Part shown: positions 30,771-43,200 of the stretch, one piece after another | Layout: every line of letters begins with the position of its first letter | Position numbering within the stretch: the stretch's first letter is position 1 | Source of the DNA: Trachythela sp. YZ-2020 | Taxonomy: Eukaryota > Cnidaria > Anthozoa > Malacalcyonacea > Clavulariidae | Assembly: GCA_016169945.1 (NCBI GenBank) | Contig: JADLSH010000273.1 | Location: forward strand, 2,275,001-2,339,000 | Direction: 5' to 3' | Length of the DNA: 64,000 bases | Translations under genes and position numbers: made by a program | The notes under the pieces: generated by a model | What the model saw: only the letters and a program-made list of their open reading frames with translations | Databases searched by the model: none | Told to the model about the DNA's origin: nothing

Positions 30771-31095
30771 TGAACTAAATAGAACTGGAACGCTACCTCT
30801 ATAAAAATCACCTATGATTACTTGAAGCCAATCAAAACACGCGTGTTCACGCCGCGCGATTCCCTCGCGAGACCACTGCAGGGGGCGAATCACGCCGTTT
30901 TTTGACGAGACGGCAAATCATGCATGAACAGAATTTATTGGAATATAAAACGAAAATTTTCGTTTATTATATTGTTTTAAACTGCAAGTTTGTTTGGGCC
31001 TCATTTTTCTTTGCGTGGAAAGACTGGAGACGACCTTCAAGAATTTGGCTTCAAATTTCCGGTTGGAGGTAGCGTTCCAGTCCTATTCAGTTCAA
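30771..31095. repeat. Foldback repeat with 30-bp arms
   Basis: Arms at 30,771-30,800 and 31,066-31,095 are inverted copies with two mismatches (core ACTGGAACGCTACCTC). The centre is non-coding. It is probably a short non-autonomous element. Confidence 0.65.
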
Positions 31096-33736
31096 TGCCA
31101 AAGACTGACCATAGTACGTCACGCGCCCGCGATTGTTGATGCTCTTTTAAATCGCCTTGCTCTTCTTTCCCCGGGTATAAATAGCAGTGTGGAATTAGTA
31201 TACTCTCGACACTGGTTTTTCCCTATGCGAGTGCCTCGGGGATTAAGTTAGTCTACTCAAGCTGGGGGATTCCAGCGACATGTCTGGTAGCAATGCTTCA
31301 TAATATAATTACACTTGTGTTACCTGTACTCCAGTCTTCCAGGTCAATGGTAGCGTTCCCATCCCGCCCTTACCACTCTGTATTGCACAATTTCGCATCT
31401 ACCTCTAGCAGTGACCGCCATACCATCCTGTCCATCCATACCTCAAAGGATTACGGGCAAGACAAGTGTAAATAGAGTACTTATTAGCGTCCACGGATAT
31501 AGAACTGTTGTTGTGAAGATCTTGCACGCACTGCCGCTCGAATAAAGTCACAAGGGAGGTTGATATTGTATTTTTCCTTACCATAATGAAGTCGACTTAT
31601 TTCATCTGACAAAAATGGCAAATTTTTGAACATCTACCATGGCTGGGTAAATCGCTATAGGGTTTCTGTCTGCCTTGTGTTTATAGTTTGACCCGCTATT
31701 TGTGCTTGCTTGAATATTTAAAATGGCGTCAAAACAGAGTTTCCTTCTGACCTAAGAGATGAAATGGTTAGGAAACTCGGCTTTCGCTTTTGTTCTGTCT
31801 TTTTGTTTGCATTTGTGCACGATCACGGTTAATGAATATAATTGTATTTTTATGAATCGACCAATAGAAATGTTTGGGCTTAATCTCCAAACCGTATTTC
31901 TGAAATATTAATGAATGCAAGACAGAAGATATGTGCACGGTCAGGTACCGTTCAACATAAATCTCATTCAATTGGTAGCTGCTTTGTAGCTTGACAAGTT
32001 TCCTAACCATGTTATCTTTCTTGATTATGTTCTGACCTATGAGTATGGTTCTGGCCATCAAGGATTACAAAATTTATAATATGCTGATATTTTCTATGGA
32101 ATACTCAAACGGAAGTTTATATACATTTTTAGACGTAGCCAGGAGCAGTTGCGAAAAATGCACCTTAGTCGGCTCTGGACTAGTTCCATCTACTAACGCC
32201 TTCTACTATTAATCCTATCTAACGAGATGCCGGAAAAAATCTTGATATTTTTATGTTAATTTCACTCAATACGGCATGCGAACAGATTTTGTGCACGCAA
32301 TACAACTGAATATTGAACTAGAGCTGGCCATCTTCTAATATAAGCGAAAGCAATTTTTAGTAGGAGTTTAAACAACATGCGGGACCTTGCCTAGTAGGGT
32401 CAGCCCTTTCCTGTAGAGCTCGTAAAAACACCCCTTAACAGTGTCGCAAGGTACGCGGTTTAAGGCCTAAATTTAAGCAATTATACTTTCTCAAATTTTT
32501 CTCCCAACATATATAGCATAAATCCTCTATCAAGCTCTCCTCTGTTATCTATTTTGACATGTTTGAAGGTGAATGTGCCTATTCGAGAGGAGGCTTCATT
32601 TAGAGAGCGGGGGGTTTAATACATTTCTTCCTGTCAAAACGGAGGACGATTAATAAAAGGTAGGCTGAATTGAGAGGAGTCTTAATAAATAATTTATGAA
32701 TGTATAATGTAAACGTATTCCCTGTAAACATTGTTTGTACGTCAGAAGATCATATAAAATGATCTAACTGTGTAGACGGAAGATATGATCAATTTTGCTT
32801 AATATGCTTAATATGGTTAATGATACGCTTTGATATGTGATGTCGAACGATGATGATGAAGAACGTAATAGATTGTAAATGACCAAACCTCTGCAGAACA
32901 TCTTCTTTTTGAAATCAATTTTTCAGTAGGATTATGCCCCTGTGGAATAGCCTGCCGGATGAAATAAACAGGGACCGCTGAGCATTTTGTGGATTGGGAA
33001 GGCTAAAGATCTCCGAGTGCGCAGTGACATTAGTATGGAGTGTTGAAGGCGCAAAACCTTTAGGGGAGTATGGGGCATGCTCCCCAGAACATTTTGAAAT
33101 CTACAGTCTCCCAAATGGTATTTCACGCACTTTAGGGGCAGATTTCAGAGCAATTTCGCAAGAATTATTTCCAAATACTTGGTTAAACGAAAACCCTCCA
33201 GCCCCCCGCCCCTGCTCCGTGGTTCCTGAATAAATCCAATTTTTAGCTAACTGTTTCTGCTATGGTTTACGGCTCAATACCAGTGCTCAATAGCTCTACT
33301 AAAATATATAAAGTTAGTTTTCCTTATTACTTATATAGCTCAGTGCTTGGTAGCCAAGCCTTAAAGTGATCCCAAAAATATTTTCTGCATTCCCTCCAGT
33401 TATAAATACAGCTCAGTGGTGACCCATAGGCGATGTTTTTTTGCGGCAGGCGGGCGGGGCCCTCAAATATACGAATCGGAAAAAACATGATGATATTTTT
33501 ATACAAATATATTCAACAACAATGCAAGTGCTGAGTCGTTTGGAAGTTTGTTTTGTCCAAAACCGATGTATTTATGAGCAAATTTAGAAATATTACAAGC
33601 CGTATAGTACCAAATTTAAATTTATTTAACACTGGAAATAGCAATAAAAATGAAGAACCGATAGAAGAAAGACTTAGACCCGACCAGTTTTCGTTGTTGA
33701 AGGTAATAAATGGAATGTCAATGGTCGCGGTCATAC

Positions 33737-33815
33737 TAAATACCGACAAAAACCGACAAAAGCCAACAAAAAGACAAACAAATACCGACAAAAACCGACG
33801 AAAGAAAGCAACGTG
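33737..33815. repeat. CCGACAAAA minisatellite
   Basis: Irregular copies of CCGACAAAAACCGACAAAA occur in tandem. The same unit type builds the array at 44,493-44,715. Confidence 0.7.
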
Positions 33816-34468
33816 CAAATAACTACTGCCTAATGGCTATTAAACATTGAAATGATCTATATTTATATAATGTTTCGACATCTCAGTCATCTCTCGCTGT
33901 ATGTGCATAATTATATAGATATTCAAGGAACTCTATGAACTCAGTATTGGCTACTATTGCGTATACTTTATTTCGTAAAAGTTCCGCTGATATTTCAATC
34001 ACGTTTTTGTCAATAACATTAAGAACACTGATTTATATATTGAGTATATATATAGCGCCGTTTTTTCAAAGAAAAGTGAATATATTTTTAATAGTGACAA
34101 CAACTTTTCGTTGAAAAACTTAATTATGTAAAATACATTGATTTTTTCTAAAACGGGTTAATTTTTTTTCACCAAAGTTATTGTTTCTATCTTTTTCGCT
34201 AAATCAAGTGCCTACCATGTGTTTTTTCAAAGAGGAATTCACTATGAAGTGTGAATACTTTGTTCACAAGGCGTGCATGCAATATTAAATGACTCACGGC
34301 GAGTAATAGCTACTAATAGACACAATGGACAATAATATCGTGCTAATATTGTTATTTTCCCCAACTAAAGAGCGTTCCTAAAAGAGCGTCATCACTTTTG
34401 ACCAGACCTCGTGTGCTGTCAGAACTACAACTTCTCTGCTACTGGTATATTTTTCAAAGTTTTTCAAA

Positions 34469-34670
34469 ATGGTTAGAAAATCAGCGCGTTCTGTTAAGTG
34501 CAAGTGGCCATGTGGGACTTGCAGTCAACAGTGCAATTATGAATCCATTTTTTGCGAAGGATGTCAAATGTGGTAATACCGCGCTATGCGACAACTTGTC
34601 CGCGAAGGATCTAAAATCCTTACGAGACCTCACGGAAGATTATCTGTGTGCCTCTTGCACACACGTCGAT
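34469..34670 (+). pseudogene. PHD-type zinc-finger remnant
   Basis: ATG at 34,469 opens a frame with KWPCGTCSQQC and FCEGCQMW, then TAA at 34,574. In the next frame CDNLSAKDLKSL and DYLCASC complete a PHD-finger spacing (C-x2-C, C-x2-C, C, C-x2-C). A frameshift thus breaks the finger after the Trp and removes the His region. Such fingers occur in chromatin proteins and at the start of some invertebrate transposon proteins. The parent gene is unknown. Confidence 0.55.
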
Positions 34671-34911
34671 GGTATTTTTGATTACGAAAATGCTCTTCAA
34701 CGCCTGACCAATGGCGCCTCTATTGGAATGCTAGAGTGTGCCGTCACACTTGAAGGTGTATCTTTGCGGGGAACTACAGCTACGCAGTCGAGGACCGTCG
34801 AGTTACAGTTTGAAACGCGGACAGTGGATGTTATCGCAAAAAAGATTTTGAAGAGAACTGCTGAGTTTTTTAAATTTATTTTTATTGAACTGCGTTGCAA
34901 TATTCTCGATG

Positions 34912-35053
34912 GCAATAGCCGGTTCCCCTTATTACGTATTCTGAACAGAGCTACCATGATACTTTGCGGGTATTTTCTTCAATAGGCAATGACACGTCCG
35001 AAAAGCATGCTGGTAGTTGTATTCAGAATACGCAATAAGGGGAACCGGCTATT
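34912..35053. repeat. Foldback repeat with 32-bp arms
   Basis: Arms 34,912-34,943 and 35,022-35,053 (AATAGCCGGTTCCCCTTATT and its inverse) differ at one base. The 78-bp centre is non-coding. Confidence 0.75.
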
Positions 35054-35059
35054 ATTTGT

Positions 35060-36040
35060 TTGGTATCTTCCATTCTGAATGTTAATCGACTCGAATCTAG
35101 TATTGTGTAATCGCCGCCTGATGTTCTTCTGATGGGTGTATTTTTTTTTTAAATATGTTACGTTGCTGCGTGCCACATCAAACTTTACCGCGCGTTATAC
35201 ACCAGTGTGATTGATTATTTGATTGTCGAGTGAAAACAATAAGCCATGACTCATAAAGATGCGACTCGCCCACAATAAATTTAAGAATAACGCCGTGAGT
35301 GCTTTGGAAGATGACGTCACGATTCGTCCAAATATTTTTGGTCGTTTTTCAACAACGTTTTTTCAATCTTTCGAAATAAGTATATATTTAGCCGATTACA
35401 TTGCCAATAAATGATTGGTCTGCGTGGAGACCTCGCTCGCCAAGTGGATGTGGCGCATGCGTTGTCGCATATTGTCAGGATTAGAATCCGATGTATTACC
35501 TGACAATACACGTGACAACCCACACACAAAAATGAGTCAGGGAACAAATTGAGGTAGTATTTCCGTGTCCTATATACGCACATCAAATAAACCGTTAGGG
35601 TAGCTTATCATATGATTACCTAATAAATAAATAAGTAAATAAATTAACTTTACCCTTTACGTTATACACAAGTGTGAGTGAAAACAATAAGCCATGACTC
35701 ACAAAAATTCGACCCTCCCACAACTTTTAACAATAATATCGTGAGTGCTTGGGCAAGATGCCGTCATAATATTTCACATTCCGGAATTTAGGATCTAACT
35801 AAAGTTTATTTTTAAAAAACTGAACATACGATAATCTCCAAAGGTTTTCTGAAAACGCGAGTTTTCTTTTTATAAAAAATAATTTCAAGTTACGAAAAAC
35901 TATAATTAGCCGTAGGAAAACGCTAGACCTTTTGTAAAGGTTTGAAAAGGTCTCGATTAGACCTTGAATAGTGTCTTCAGGTAAATGTCTTGAAAAAGTA
36001 TCCGCTGTGATGCTAAATTTACATATATATATATATATAT
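35060..36040. other. Non-coding host DNA
   Basis: No gene seen. Two related segments (GTGAGTGAAAACAATAAGCCATGACTC-type, near 35,230 and 35,674) show an internal duplication. A (TA)n run at 36,022-36,041 borders the Penelope copy. Confidence 0.45.
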
Positions 36041-36048
36041 AGCCGTCA

Positions 36049-36099
36049 AATCTGCAGACATGCATGTTTCGCCGTTCAACGGCTCGTCAGTGATAGATT
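36049..36099 (-). ncRNA. Hammerhead ribozyme motif (type B, copy 1)
   Basis: On the minus strand the core CTGACGA (36,090-36,084), stem II GCCG/CGGC with a 5-nt loop, GAAA (36,070-36,067), a 4-bp stem III and the cleavage triplet GTC (ending 36,057) are all present. Stem I pairs TCTAA-side bases 36,099-36,091 with 36,056-36,049 as 2 bp, an internal loop and 5 bp. Confidence 0.8.
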
Positions 36100-36109
36100 T
36101 TCGCTTACC

Positions 36110-37627
36110 TCAAAACTTGTCTGCAACAGGCTGTTTCATCTGTAAGAGAATCATCAGGCAGTTGAAAATTTTATGTAGCTTGTGGTGCGGTGGAAAATGC
36201 TTGTCAATTAGACTAAGGAAATTACGTCCCATGTTTGTGCTAACACTCTTGCTAAATGGTGGGTTGAACCAAATGATGTTGCGTTGCCTATTCCTGCGTT
36301 GTTTTTGCGGTGTGTGCTGAGTGTAGCTAAGTTCATGATTAAAGTTGCTATGCCTAAGTGCGTTCTGATATATGGGTGCAGATTCCTGAAAAGTTTGCTC
36401 ATCTGATGAAAGAAGTGCGATGCGCTTGTTAATTGATGCAGGTAGTTGTCTTGTGATGCTCGGTGGGTGATTAGAGTGCATATTTATGTATAGTGGATCG
36501 TCATTGAACTTCCTATAGGGCCTATGTTTTCCATTGTTAAGGTCGAAAGTTACATCTAAAAAATTTACAATGCGTAAATTTGATTCGGCGGTAATTTTTA
36601 GGTCAAACTGCTCGAAAATTTTGTGGAGATCTTTTCTTGTTTTGTCTGCTAAACGTGCTGATTTACTTTTTATAATAGCCAAACCGTCATCTCTATATAG
36701 GCCGATACTTTCTTTGCCAAATTTCTTACTCAGGTGGTTTAAAATGAAAAGGCCTACTAACTCACAAATTCCCGCGCCGTCGAAACTGCCCATGCTAACG
36801 TCAAACAAACTATGGCTATCTTTTTTTATCCATGAAATTCCGGTATTGAAAAGGAGAGGTTTTCTAGCGTGTTTTATTATTGAAATATCGTTTTCAGGTA
36901 TAGTAGCCAAATTTGAAGCCCAAGATAAGGCTTGGTCCAATAGTTTTTCAGAAATAGATGGGTAGAAATCGACAATGTCAAACGAAATAAAACTGTGTCT
37001 GTCCTTATCTTTTATATTGCCAAACCACTGAATAACTTGTTTTGTATTCCTCCATTGATTTAAATTCAGTTTTTCTCTCAAATTGGAATTAATATTGTTC
37101 AAAATAACTTTGCTTATTTTTCCGGATTCGCTTTTAGCGGGATTAATTAATCGGCATTTTGGATTGTTTTCGAAATTTTCTTTGTGATCTTTTAAAGATA
37201 TAAATGCTTCGCGTTTTTTCATTTTTTCAATTCTGTCGCCGATTCCTAAATTGTTCGAAATGTTTTTTAGTTCTGAATCAATTTCATCTATAGTGTCCTC
37301 GGATCCATGCTTATATGTTTTTGTGATGTTGTCATGTAAGAACTTGTTGTATGTGTCGAGCGAGGTTTCATAAATATTCCTAGTTTTGTCTGCAAAAATG
37401 AAAATGTTGGGAGACGAATTGATTTTCTTTAGATCGTTAGTCAAAGATTTCTGAAATTGGTTCCTATATGGCCGAAATTGTAAATTTTCGATTAATTTTA
37501 TAAGGTCGTCTTCGAAAGGTTTCATTTCCGGAATAGAAGGAGGTGTTTTGTTGGATGCAAGGCCGAAATGGTTGTTTTGGTTTTCACATTTGCAAACAGC
37601 CTGTTGCAGACAAGTTGTTGGAGACAA
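36110..37627 (-). pseudogene. Penelope-like reverse transcriptase, truncated at the C-terminus (505 codons)
   Basis: The frame is open over the whole RT: FDIVDFYPSIS (palm motif with Asp), MGSFDGAGICELVGLF, and YRDDGLAI, the catalytic YRDD typical of Penelope enzymes, followed by FLDVTFDL. Translation then runs from HKLHKIF straight into the terminal repeat (CLMILLQMKQ), so the linker and GIY-YIG endonuclease are gone. The N-terminus also begins inside repeat sequence (CLQQAVC). The RT copies RNA into DNA at a nicked chromosomal site. A second, more decayed copy lies inverted at 38,376. Confidence 0.88.
36121..36161 (-). ncRNA. Minimal hammerhead-like motif (type A, copy 1)
   Basis: The minus strand reads CTGC (stem I), CTGATGA, a stem-loop with 3 bp UCU/AGA beside a U-U pair, GAA, stem III ACA-GCC-TGT, T as cleavage base and GCAG (stem I). 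The weak stem II leaves activity open. Confidence 0.6.
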
Positions 37628-37753
37628 ACAGCAATCTGTTGTTTGTTGCAGACAAACAGCCTGTTGCAGACAAGTTTTGAGGTAAGCGAAAATCTATAAT
37701 TTGCTCTAACTATATGTTGTCGAGCACTCTTTGCGTTTCGTAGACCTAAACCT

Positions 37754-37794
<41 letters not shown>

Positions 37795-37807
37795 TATATA
37801 TATATAT

Positions 37808-38010
37808 ATAGATTTTCGCTTACCTCAAAACTTGTCTGCAACAGGCTGTTTCATCTGTAAAAGAATCATCAGGCAGATGATCTTTTGGCAAAACTGCCCG
37901 ATGATTCTTTTACAGATGATTCTTTTACAGATGATTCTTTTACAGATGATTCTTTTACAGATGAAACAGCCTGTTGCAGACAAGTTTTGAGGTAAGCGAA
38001 AATCTATAAT
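37808..38010. repeat. Palindromic junction of Penelope terminal sequences with 15-bp tandem repeats
   Basis: The arms read AGATTTTCGCTTACCTC... at the left and its inverse at the right; the arm pairs enclose copies of TTCTTTTACAGATGA in tandem (about 37,905-37,964). (TA)n microsatellites flank it. It is probably the product of repeated insertion or template switching at element ends. Confidence 0.75.
37836..37876 (-). ncRNA. Minimal hammerhead-like motif (type A, copy 2)
   Basis: Same layout as at 36,121-36,161, with one base change in the stem II loop (TTTTAC instead of TCTTAC). Core, stem III and stem I are conserved. Confidence 0.6.
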
Positions 38011-38103
38011 TTGCTCTAACTATATGTTGTCGAGCACTCTTTGCGTTTCGTAGACCTAAACCTTCACGTATATATATATAATACGTATATATATAAAATA
38101 TGT

Positions 38104-38144
38104 CTGCAACAGGCTGTTTCATCTGTAAAAGAATCATCAGGCAG
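38104..38144 (-). ncRNA. Minimal hammerhead-like motif (type A, copy 3)
   Basis: Identical to the copy at 37,836-37,876 over the 41-nt motif, but with different flanking DNA on both sides. Confidence 0.6.
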
Positions 38145-38375
38145 TTTACAAGTATCGAAAGAAATGACCGCTTATATGTTTCCTGCCGTGGCGTGGGGGT
38201 GTGTGTGTGGGAGACAATGTGTGCATGCATGGCATTGTTTGCGTTGTTTACGCGAAATTTATTACGATGACGACACCGTGAAATTATTTCAGCTCTTTTG
38301 TTGAGTAAACAATTCTTGTTTTTTTCTTTCAAAATACAAAATTTTTCTTGTTTTTTTCTTTCAAATTTCAAAATT

Positions 38376-39664
38376 TTTGACAAAACTAGGAATATTTATG
38401 AAACCTCGCTCGACACATACAACAAGCTCTTACATGACAACATCACAAAAACATATAACCATGGATCCGAGGACTCTATAGATGAAATTGATTCAGAATT
38501 AAAAAACATTTCGAACAATTTAGGAATCGGCGATAGAATTGAAAAAATGAAAAAACGCGAAGCATTTATATCTTTAAAAGATCACAAAGAAAATTTCGAA
38601 AACAATCCAAAATGTCGATTAATTAATCCCGCTAAAAGCGAATCCGGAAAGATAAGCAAAGTTATTTTGGACAAAATTTAAATCAATGGAGGAATACAAA
38701 ACAAGTTATTCAGTGGTTTGGCAATATAAAAGATAAGGACAGACACAGTTCTATTCGTTTGACATTGTAGATTTCTACCCACCATTTCTGAAAAACTATT
38801 GGACCAAGCTTTATGTTGGGCCTCAAATTTGGCTACTATACCTGAAAACGATATTTCAATAATAAAACACGCTAGAAAATCTCTCCTTTTCAATACCGGA
38901 ATTTCATGGATAAAAAAAGATAGCAAGAGTTTGTTTGACGTTACCATGGGCAGTTTCGACGGCGCGGAAATTTGCGAGTTACTAGGCCTTTTCATTTTAA
39001 ACCACCTGAGTAAAAAATTTGGCAAAGAAAGCATCGGCCTATATAGAGATGACGGTTTGGCTATTAAATAAAGTAAATCAGCACGTTTAGCAGATAAAAC
39101 AAGGAAAGACCTCCACAAAATTTTCGAGCAGTTTGACTTAAAAATTACCGCCGAATCAAATTTACGTATAGTAAACTTTTTAGATGTAACTTTCGACCTT
39201 AACAATGGAAAATATAGGCCCTATAAGAAGCCCAATGACGATCCACTATACATAAATATGCACTCTAATCACCCACCAAGCATCACAAGGCAACTACCAG
39301 CATCAATTAACAAGCGCATCGCACTTCTTTCATCAGATGAGCAAACTTTTCAGGAATCTGCACCCATATATCAGAACGCACTTAGGCATAGCAACTTTAA
39401 TCATGAACTTAGCTACACTCAGCACACACCGCAAAAACAACGCAGGAATAGGCAACGCAACATCATTTGGTTCAACCCACCATTTAGCAAGAGTGTTAGC
39501 ACAAACATAGGACGTAATTTCCTTAGTCTAATTGACAAACATTTTCCAGCGCACCACAAACTACATAAAATTTTTAACAGAAATACAGTTAAAGTAAGTT
39601 ATAGCTGCATGAACAATATTAAGTCAGTAATCACTAAACACAATGCACGCATATCTAGAAATAA
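38376..39664 (+). pseudogene. Penelope-like reverse transcriptase, copy 2, broken
   Basis: The plus strand repeats the copy-1 protein from DKTRNIYETSLD onward, inverted relative to copy 1. Breaks are a stop and deletion after SKVILDKI (38,681), a further frame change before DQALCWASNLATIP (38,799), and a stop after YRDDGLAIK (39,069). Beyond HKLHKIF this copy continues with NTVKVSYSCMNNIKS, the start of the linker to the endonuclease, which copy 1 lacks. The endonuclease itself is absent. Confidence 0.85.
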
Positions 39665-39706
39665 CAAGCCACAGGAGAGGGACACTACCTATATATATAG
39701 TCAAAT

Positions 39707-39750
39707 CTGCAGACATGCATGTTTCGCCGTTCAACGGCTCGTCAGTGCAG
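39707..39750 (-). ncRNA. Hammerhead ribozyme motif (type B, copy 2)
   Basis: The minus strand has stem I CTGCA (39,750-39,746) pairing with TGCAG (39,711-39,707), core CTGACGA, stem II GCCG/CGGC, GAAA, stem III of 4 bp and cleavage triplet GTC. It lies antisense to the adjacent RT fragment, next to a (TA)n run. Confidence 0.8.
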
Positions 39751-40282
39751 CTTGTAACGCAGTCTAGATGCGAGTGACTTCGTATTTATACACCATACTC
39801 TTGCCCTCACCAAGCGCATGTGGTACAATACTCAGACACATGCGCATCCAGACATGCGTGAAGTGTCTTGGGGCCAGAGTGCTCAAACGACCACAAGGGA
39901 AGTGAGCTTTTGCATTATAGCTTATTATATATATATATATATATATGTAGCACTGCAGTTTTGTACTGTTTGACACTGTATGTTACCATACATCACTCTT
40001 CTTGTTATAGGTAATTCACAATAAAACTGAAAAGCTGACCAAGAAGCAGTACTTGCACGACAAAGGAAATAGCTGTTATTGTGTCTGTCCAGATGTAATA
40101 ATAACCAAGTCAGCATCGAGTATACGGAACAAGATAAACATTAATCCACTTCAAATTAAAGACAAATATATGTAAATAGACAAACTGTTGAAGTGTCTGA
40201 ACAGGTAATAACTAAATTGCGGAAATGGTAGGTTAATTTTACAGTTTTTTACTTTCTTATCATTGTTTTCATTGGAAGCAAG

Positions 40283-43200
40283 AGAATTCCTTGAGCCCCA
40301 TATCGAAAACGTTCCGACTGGAGGATGTAAACCAACTGCTACAGTTCCTTTGCTTATCTTCAGCGATGAAACAAGTGGAAATACAACCAAAAACTGGAAA
40401 CTTGAAAACATCCCGCTTTTTGGCTACATCGAATATAGTGCCGTCTGTTCCGCTTGGAAATCTATCGCAGTGACCTACAAGGTAAATGTAATTTAAATTT
40501 TCGGAAAAAATTAAGTATGTGCGGATTAATTAGTGCAAATTGTATGCGCATTAAGTATGTGTTATTAGCATCCCAATGGTTTCAAAATCGAGATGATCAC
40601 TAAACTTATGGCACCCGTAAAACGGCTAATCACAATTAAGACGATATTTCGTCTGCTCTGTGTGGTCAAACACACCAGAACCAGTCTTGTAATACAGAAA
40701 TATAGCACAGTATTTAATACACTGTAAGCATACTGTAACTTCAGCAAGAATATTTATTGTGATAATTGTTCTCATTTCAGAACTTGAAGGTGGTAAAATG
40801 ATGTACGACGCGCATTTTGACAGCGAAATCCTTGTCAAGGTCTCGGTAATGTGTGTCTTGGCAGATAATCCACGTGCATCTGAATTTGAACACCACTTGG
40901 GTAGCTGTGCGGACAAATTCTGTAGAAAGTGCAATGTAAGCATTCAGTGTTAGATTCTTTCATTGCATTTTTTGGGCTGAAATAATGACGGGCTTTTGGA
41001 AACTGGTCCTGACAGGTGTTACAGAAAGTATGCCCTAGTGAATTTCTATGCCCTAGTGAAAGTATGCCTAAGTGAATTTCTGTAAATATTAAGGCCACAC
41101 GGAATGTTAAATGTTTTCAATCATGTTTATGATACCGTTTATAAGGATGGATAAAGACTTACTTTTCCTCGCAACAATACTGTGGATAGTTTATATATGT
41201 ATTTCTCGATGCAAATATAGATCTGAAAAGGAGAAGAAGATAAAACGGACTGCATATGGAATAACAGAGACGCGAGGTGCATTTGACACTCTAATGTGTT
41301 TTCGTGGAAAGAAGTAAGTAACATCCTAATTCCCTGCAGAGGACGAGCTAGTTTCTTCGACAAATTTTCACTTCAAGTTTAGTTTGCCGTCCGCACATTT
41401 AGTGAAGGTTTTCTGGGAGAATTATATGATTATAAATATCGGTCGTTATAACCGAACTTTTAGTTTGTGTCTTTGTACATTGAATGCTGTTAAGCGAAAA
41501 CTTGTCAAGTGAAAACATTATCGTCTTTACGGGCTTTACAGGAATGCTGATTCGATTGATTGTATAAAAACTATAGTACAGTATATGATATAGTAGCTAC
41601 TGTACACAGTGCCCTATATTTTTTGTTCCTCAATAGAAAAAACATGGATCAACTTTACAGTAAGTTTGCTAACTTTCCTGACAGATGAAGGAATTGTTCC
41701 TGTGTCAGAAATTCTTCGTATGACGCGTATGAAATAGCCTCTTTAAAACTTAGTTATGCATTTCTATTGATCAATCTTTTCTATTTTATAGCAAAACACC
41801 AATTGAAATACTGCACACTATACTTCTTGGACCTGTGAAGTATTTGCTGAATGCAACGATAAAATTTCTAAATCAGCAAAAGAAAGATCAGCTGTATGCA
41901 AAGATATCCTCATTTGATATGTGTGCATTCCCTGCGAAGATAAGAGGGAATATCACCAGGAACTACGGTTCATACGTGGGAAGAGATTTCAAGCTGTGGA
42001 TGCAACTAGCAGTATTTATCCTTAAAGATATCATTCCAGACGATCAACTTTTGGTTTGGGAGTTGTTAAGCTAGGTAAACCACCCTTGCCTATAGTGACG
42101 ACATTGCATGTACAAATTTATATAAATATAAAAAATATGTAGATGATGTGAGCAGTCAGAACCTCTATTTGTCTTTTCTTAGATATTCTCCTTTGCCTAC
42201 GCCACTGGGTTTGACAAAAGGAATAAAAAAGCTGCGAAGCAGATGTTAACGACCTTTGTCAACGCTGTAAGTACAACGCACCCTGGCCTTTTAAAGAAGC
42301 CAAAATTACATTTATTGCTGCATCTGGTGGATGACATTGAAAATCTGGGACCAAGTAATGGATTCTGCACAGAAAGGTATGCTACATGTACAAAGAAGAG
42401 ACTATTTATTAATGATTTTTACTGTAAACCACTGCAACCAAAACTTAATTGTGAAACTTTCACTTTCATATTTCAGCGCCCAATGCCTCGTCAATGAAGC
42501 TTGGTACGTCTAGAGTAAATATGAGGCTTATCTATATAAACGTGTTTTGGTTCACAAAACACCAGAGTGCTTGATATTTATATAGATAAAGTATCCACTA
42601 TGTTCAGCCTAATTCACACAATAAGCAATCATGAAGAGCCACGCTTATTGTGTGAAACAGGCTGTACACAATCCCTAGTCTCAGAAGAGATGATATCACA
42701 TCATAACAGAAATCCATCTTCTCAATAAATATAAATTTGAACAGGTAATGATTAATTCATTATGAATTATTTCTAGATTTGAAGCATTCAAGTCAATAAT
42801 TAGAGGCCGAAATATACATAGCAACCGGCATGCATCAAGCTTGGACATCTGCACCAAAATAGCAAAGATGGAAAAGCTCCGTTTGAGTGGAGGAAAATGT
42901 GGAGAAGATCACAGGTAACTGATGTTAATGTTCTAAATATGTTTGTAGAATCCAATACAGTAACAGCTAGTATATTTTGAATATTATATAAATATATACA
43001 ATAATTGTATATGAAAGTTTTACCAGGTTGGTGTAAGTACTAATACACACTAATTTACCTCTCTTAACAGCTTGCAGGCATCAGAAATGATCTTAAAGTT
43101 GGCAGAAGATCCGAAGGTACAGCATTTTCTGAACAACACAACGTTGAAAGATAGCAGGGAAGACAAAGCCATATATCAGTCTGGTTGTATAAGAAAAGTA

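Larger units (their letters stand above)
30000..34400. other. Long stretch without recognised genes
   Basis: I see no gene with support. It holds inverted segments at 30,771-30,800 and 31,066-31,095 (TTGAACT-AATAG-ACTGGAACG), a repeat related to the 21.1-kb one near 33,060-33,170, and a minisatellite at 33,737-33,815. Open frames here are short and without domains. Confidence 0.45.
36042..37780 (-). mobile_element. Penelope-like element, copy 1
   Basis: The minus-strand reverse transcriptase is bordered by inverted terminal stretches (about 36,094-36,161 and 37,660-37,700) of the same family and by (TA)n. Two hammerhead-like motifs lie downstream of the RT. The GIY-YIG part is missing. Confidence 0.85.
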
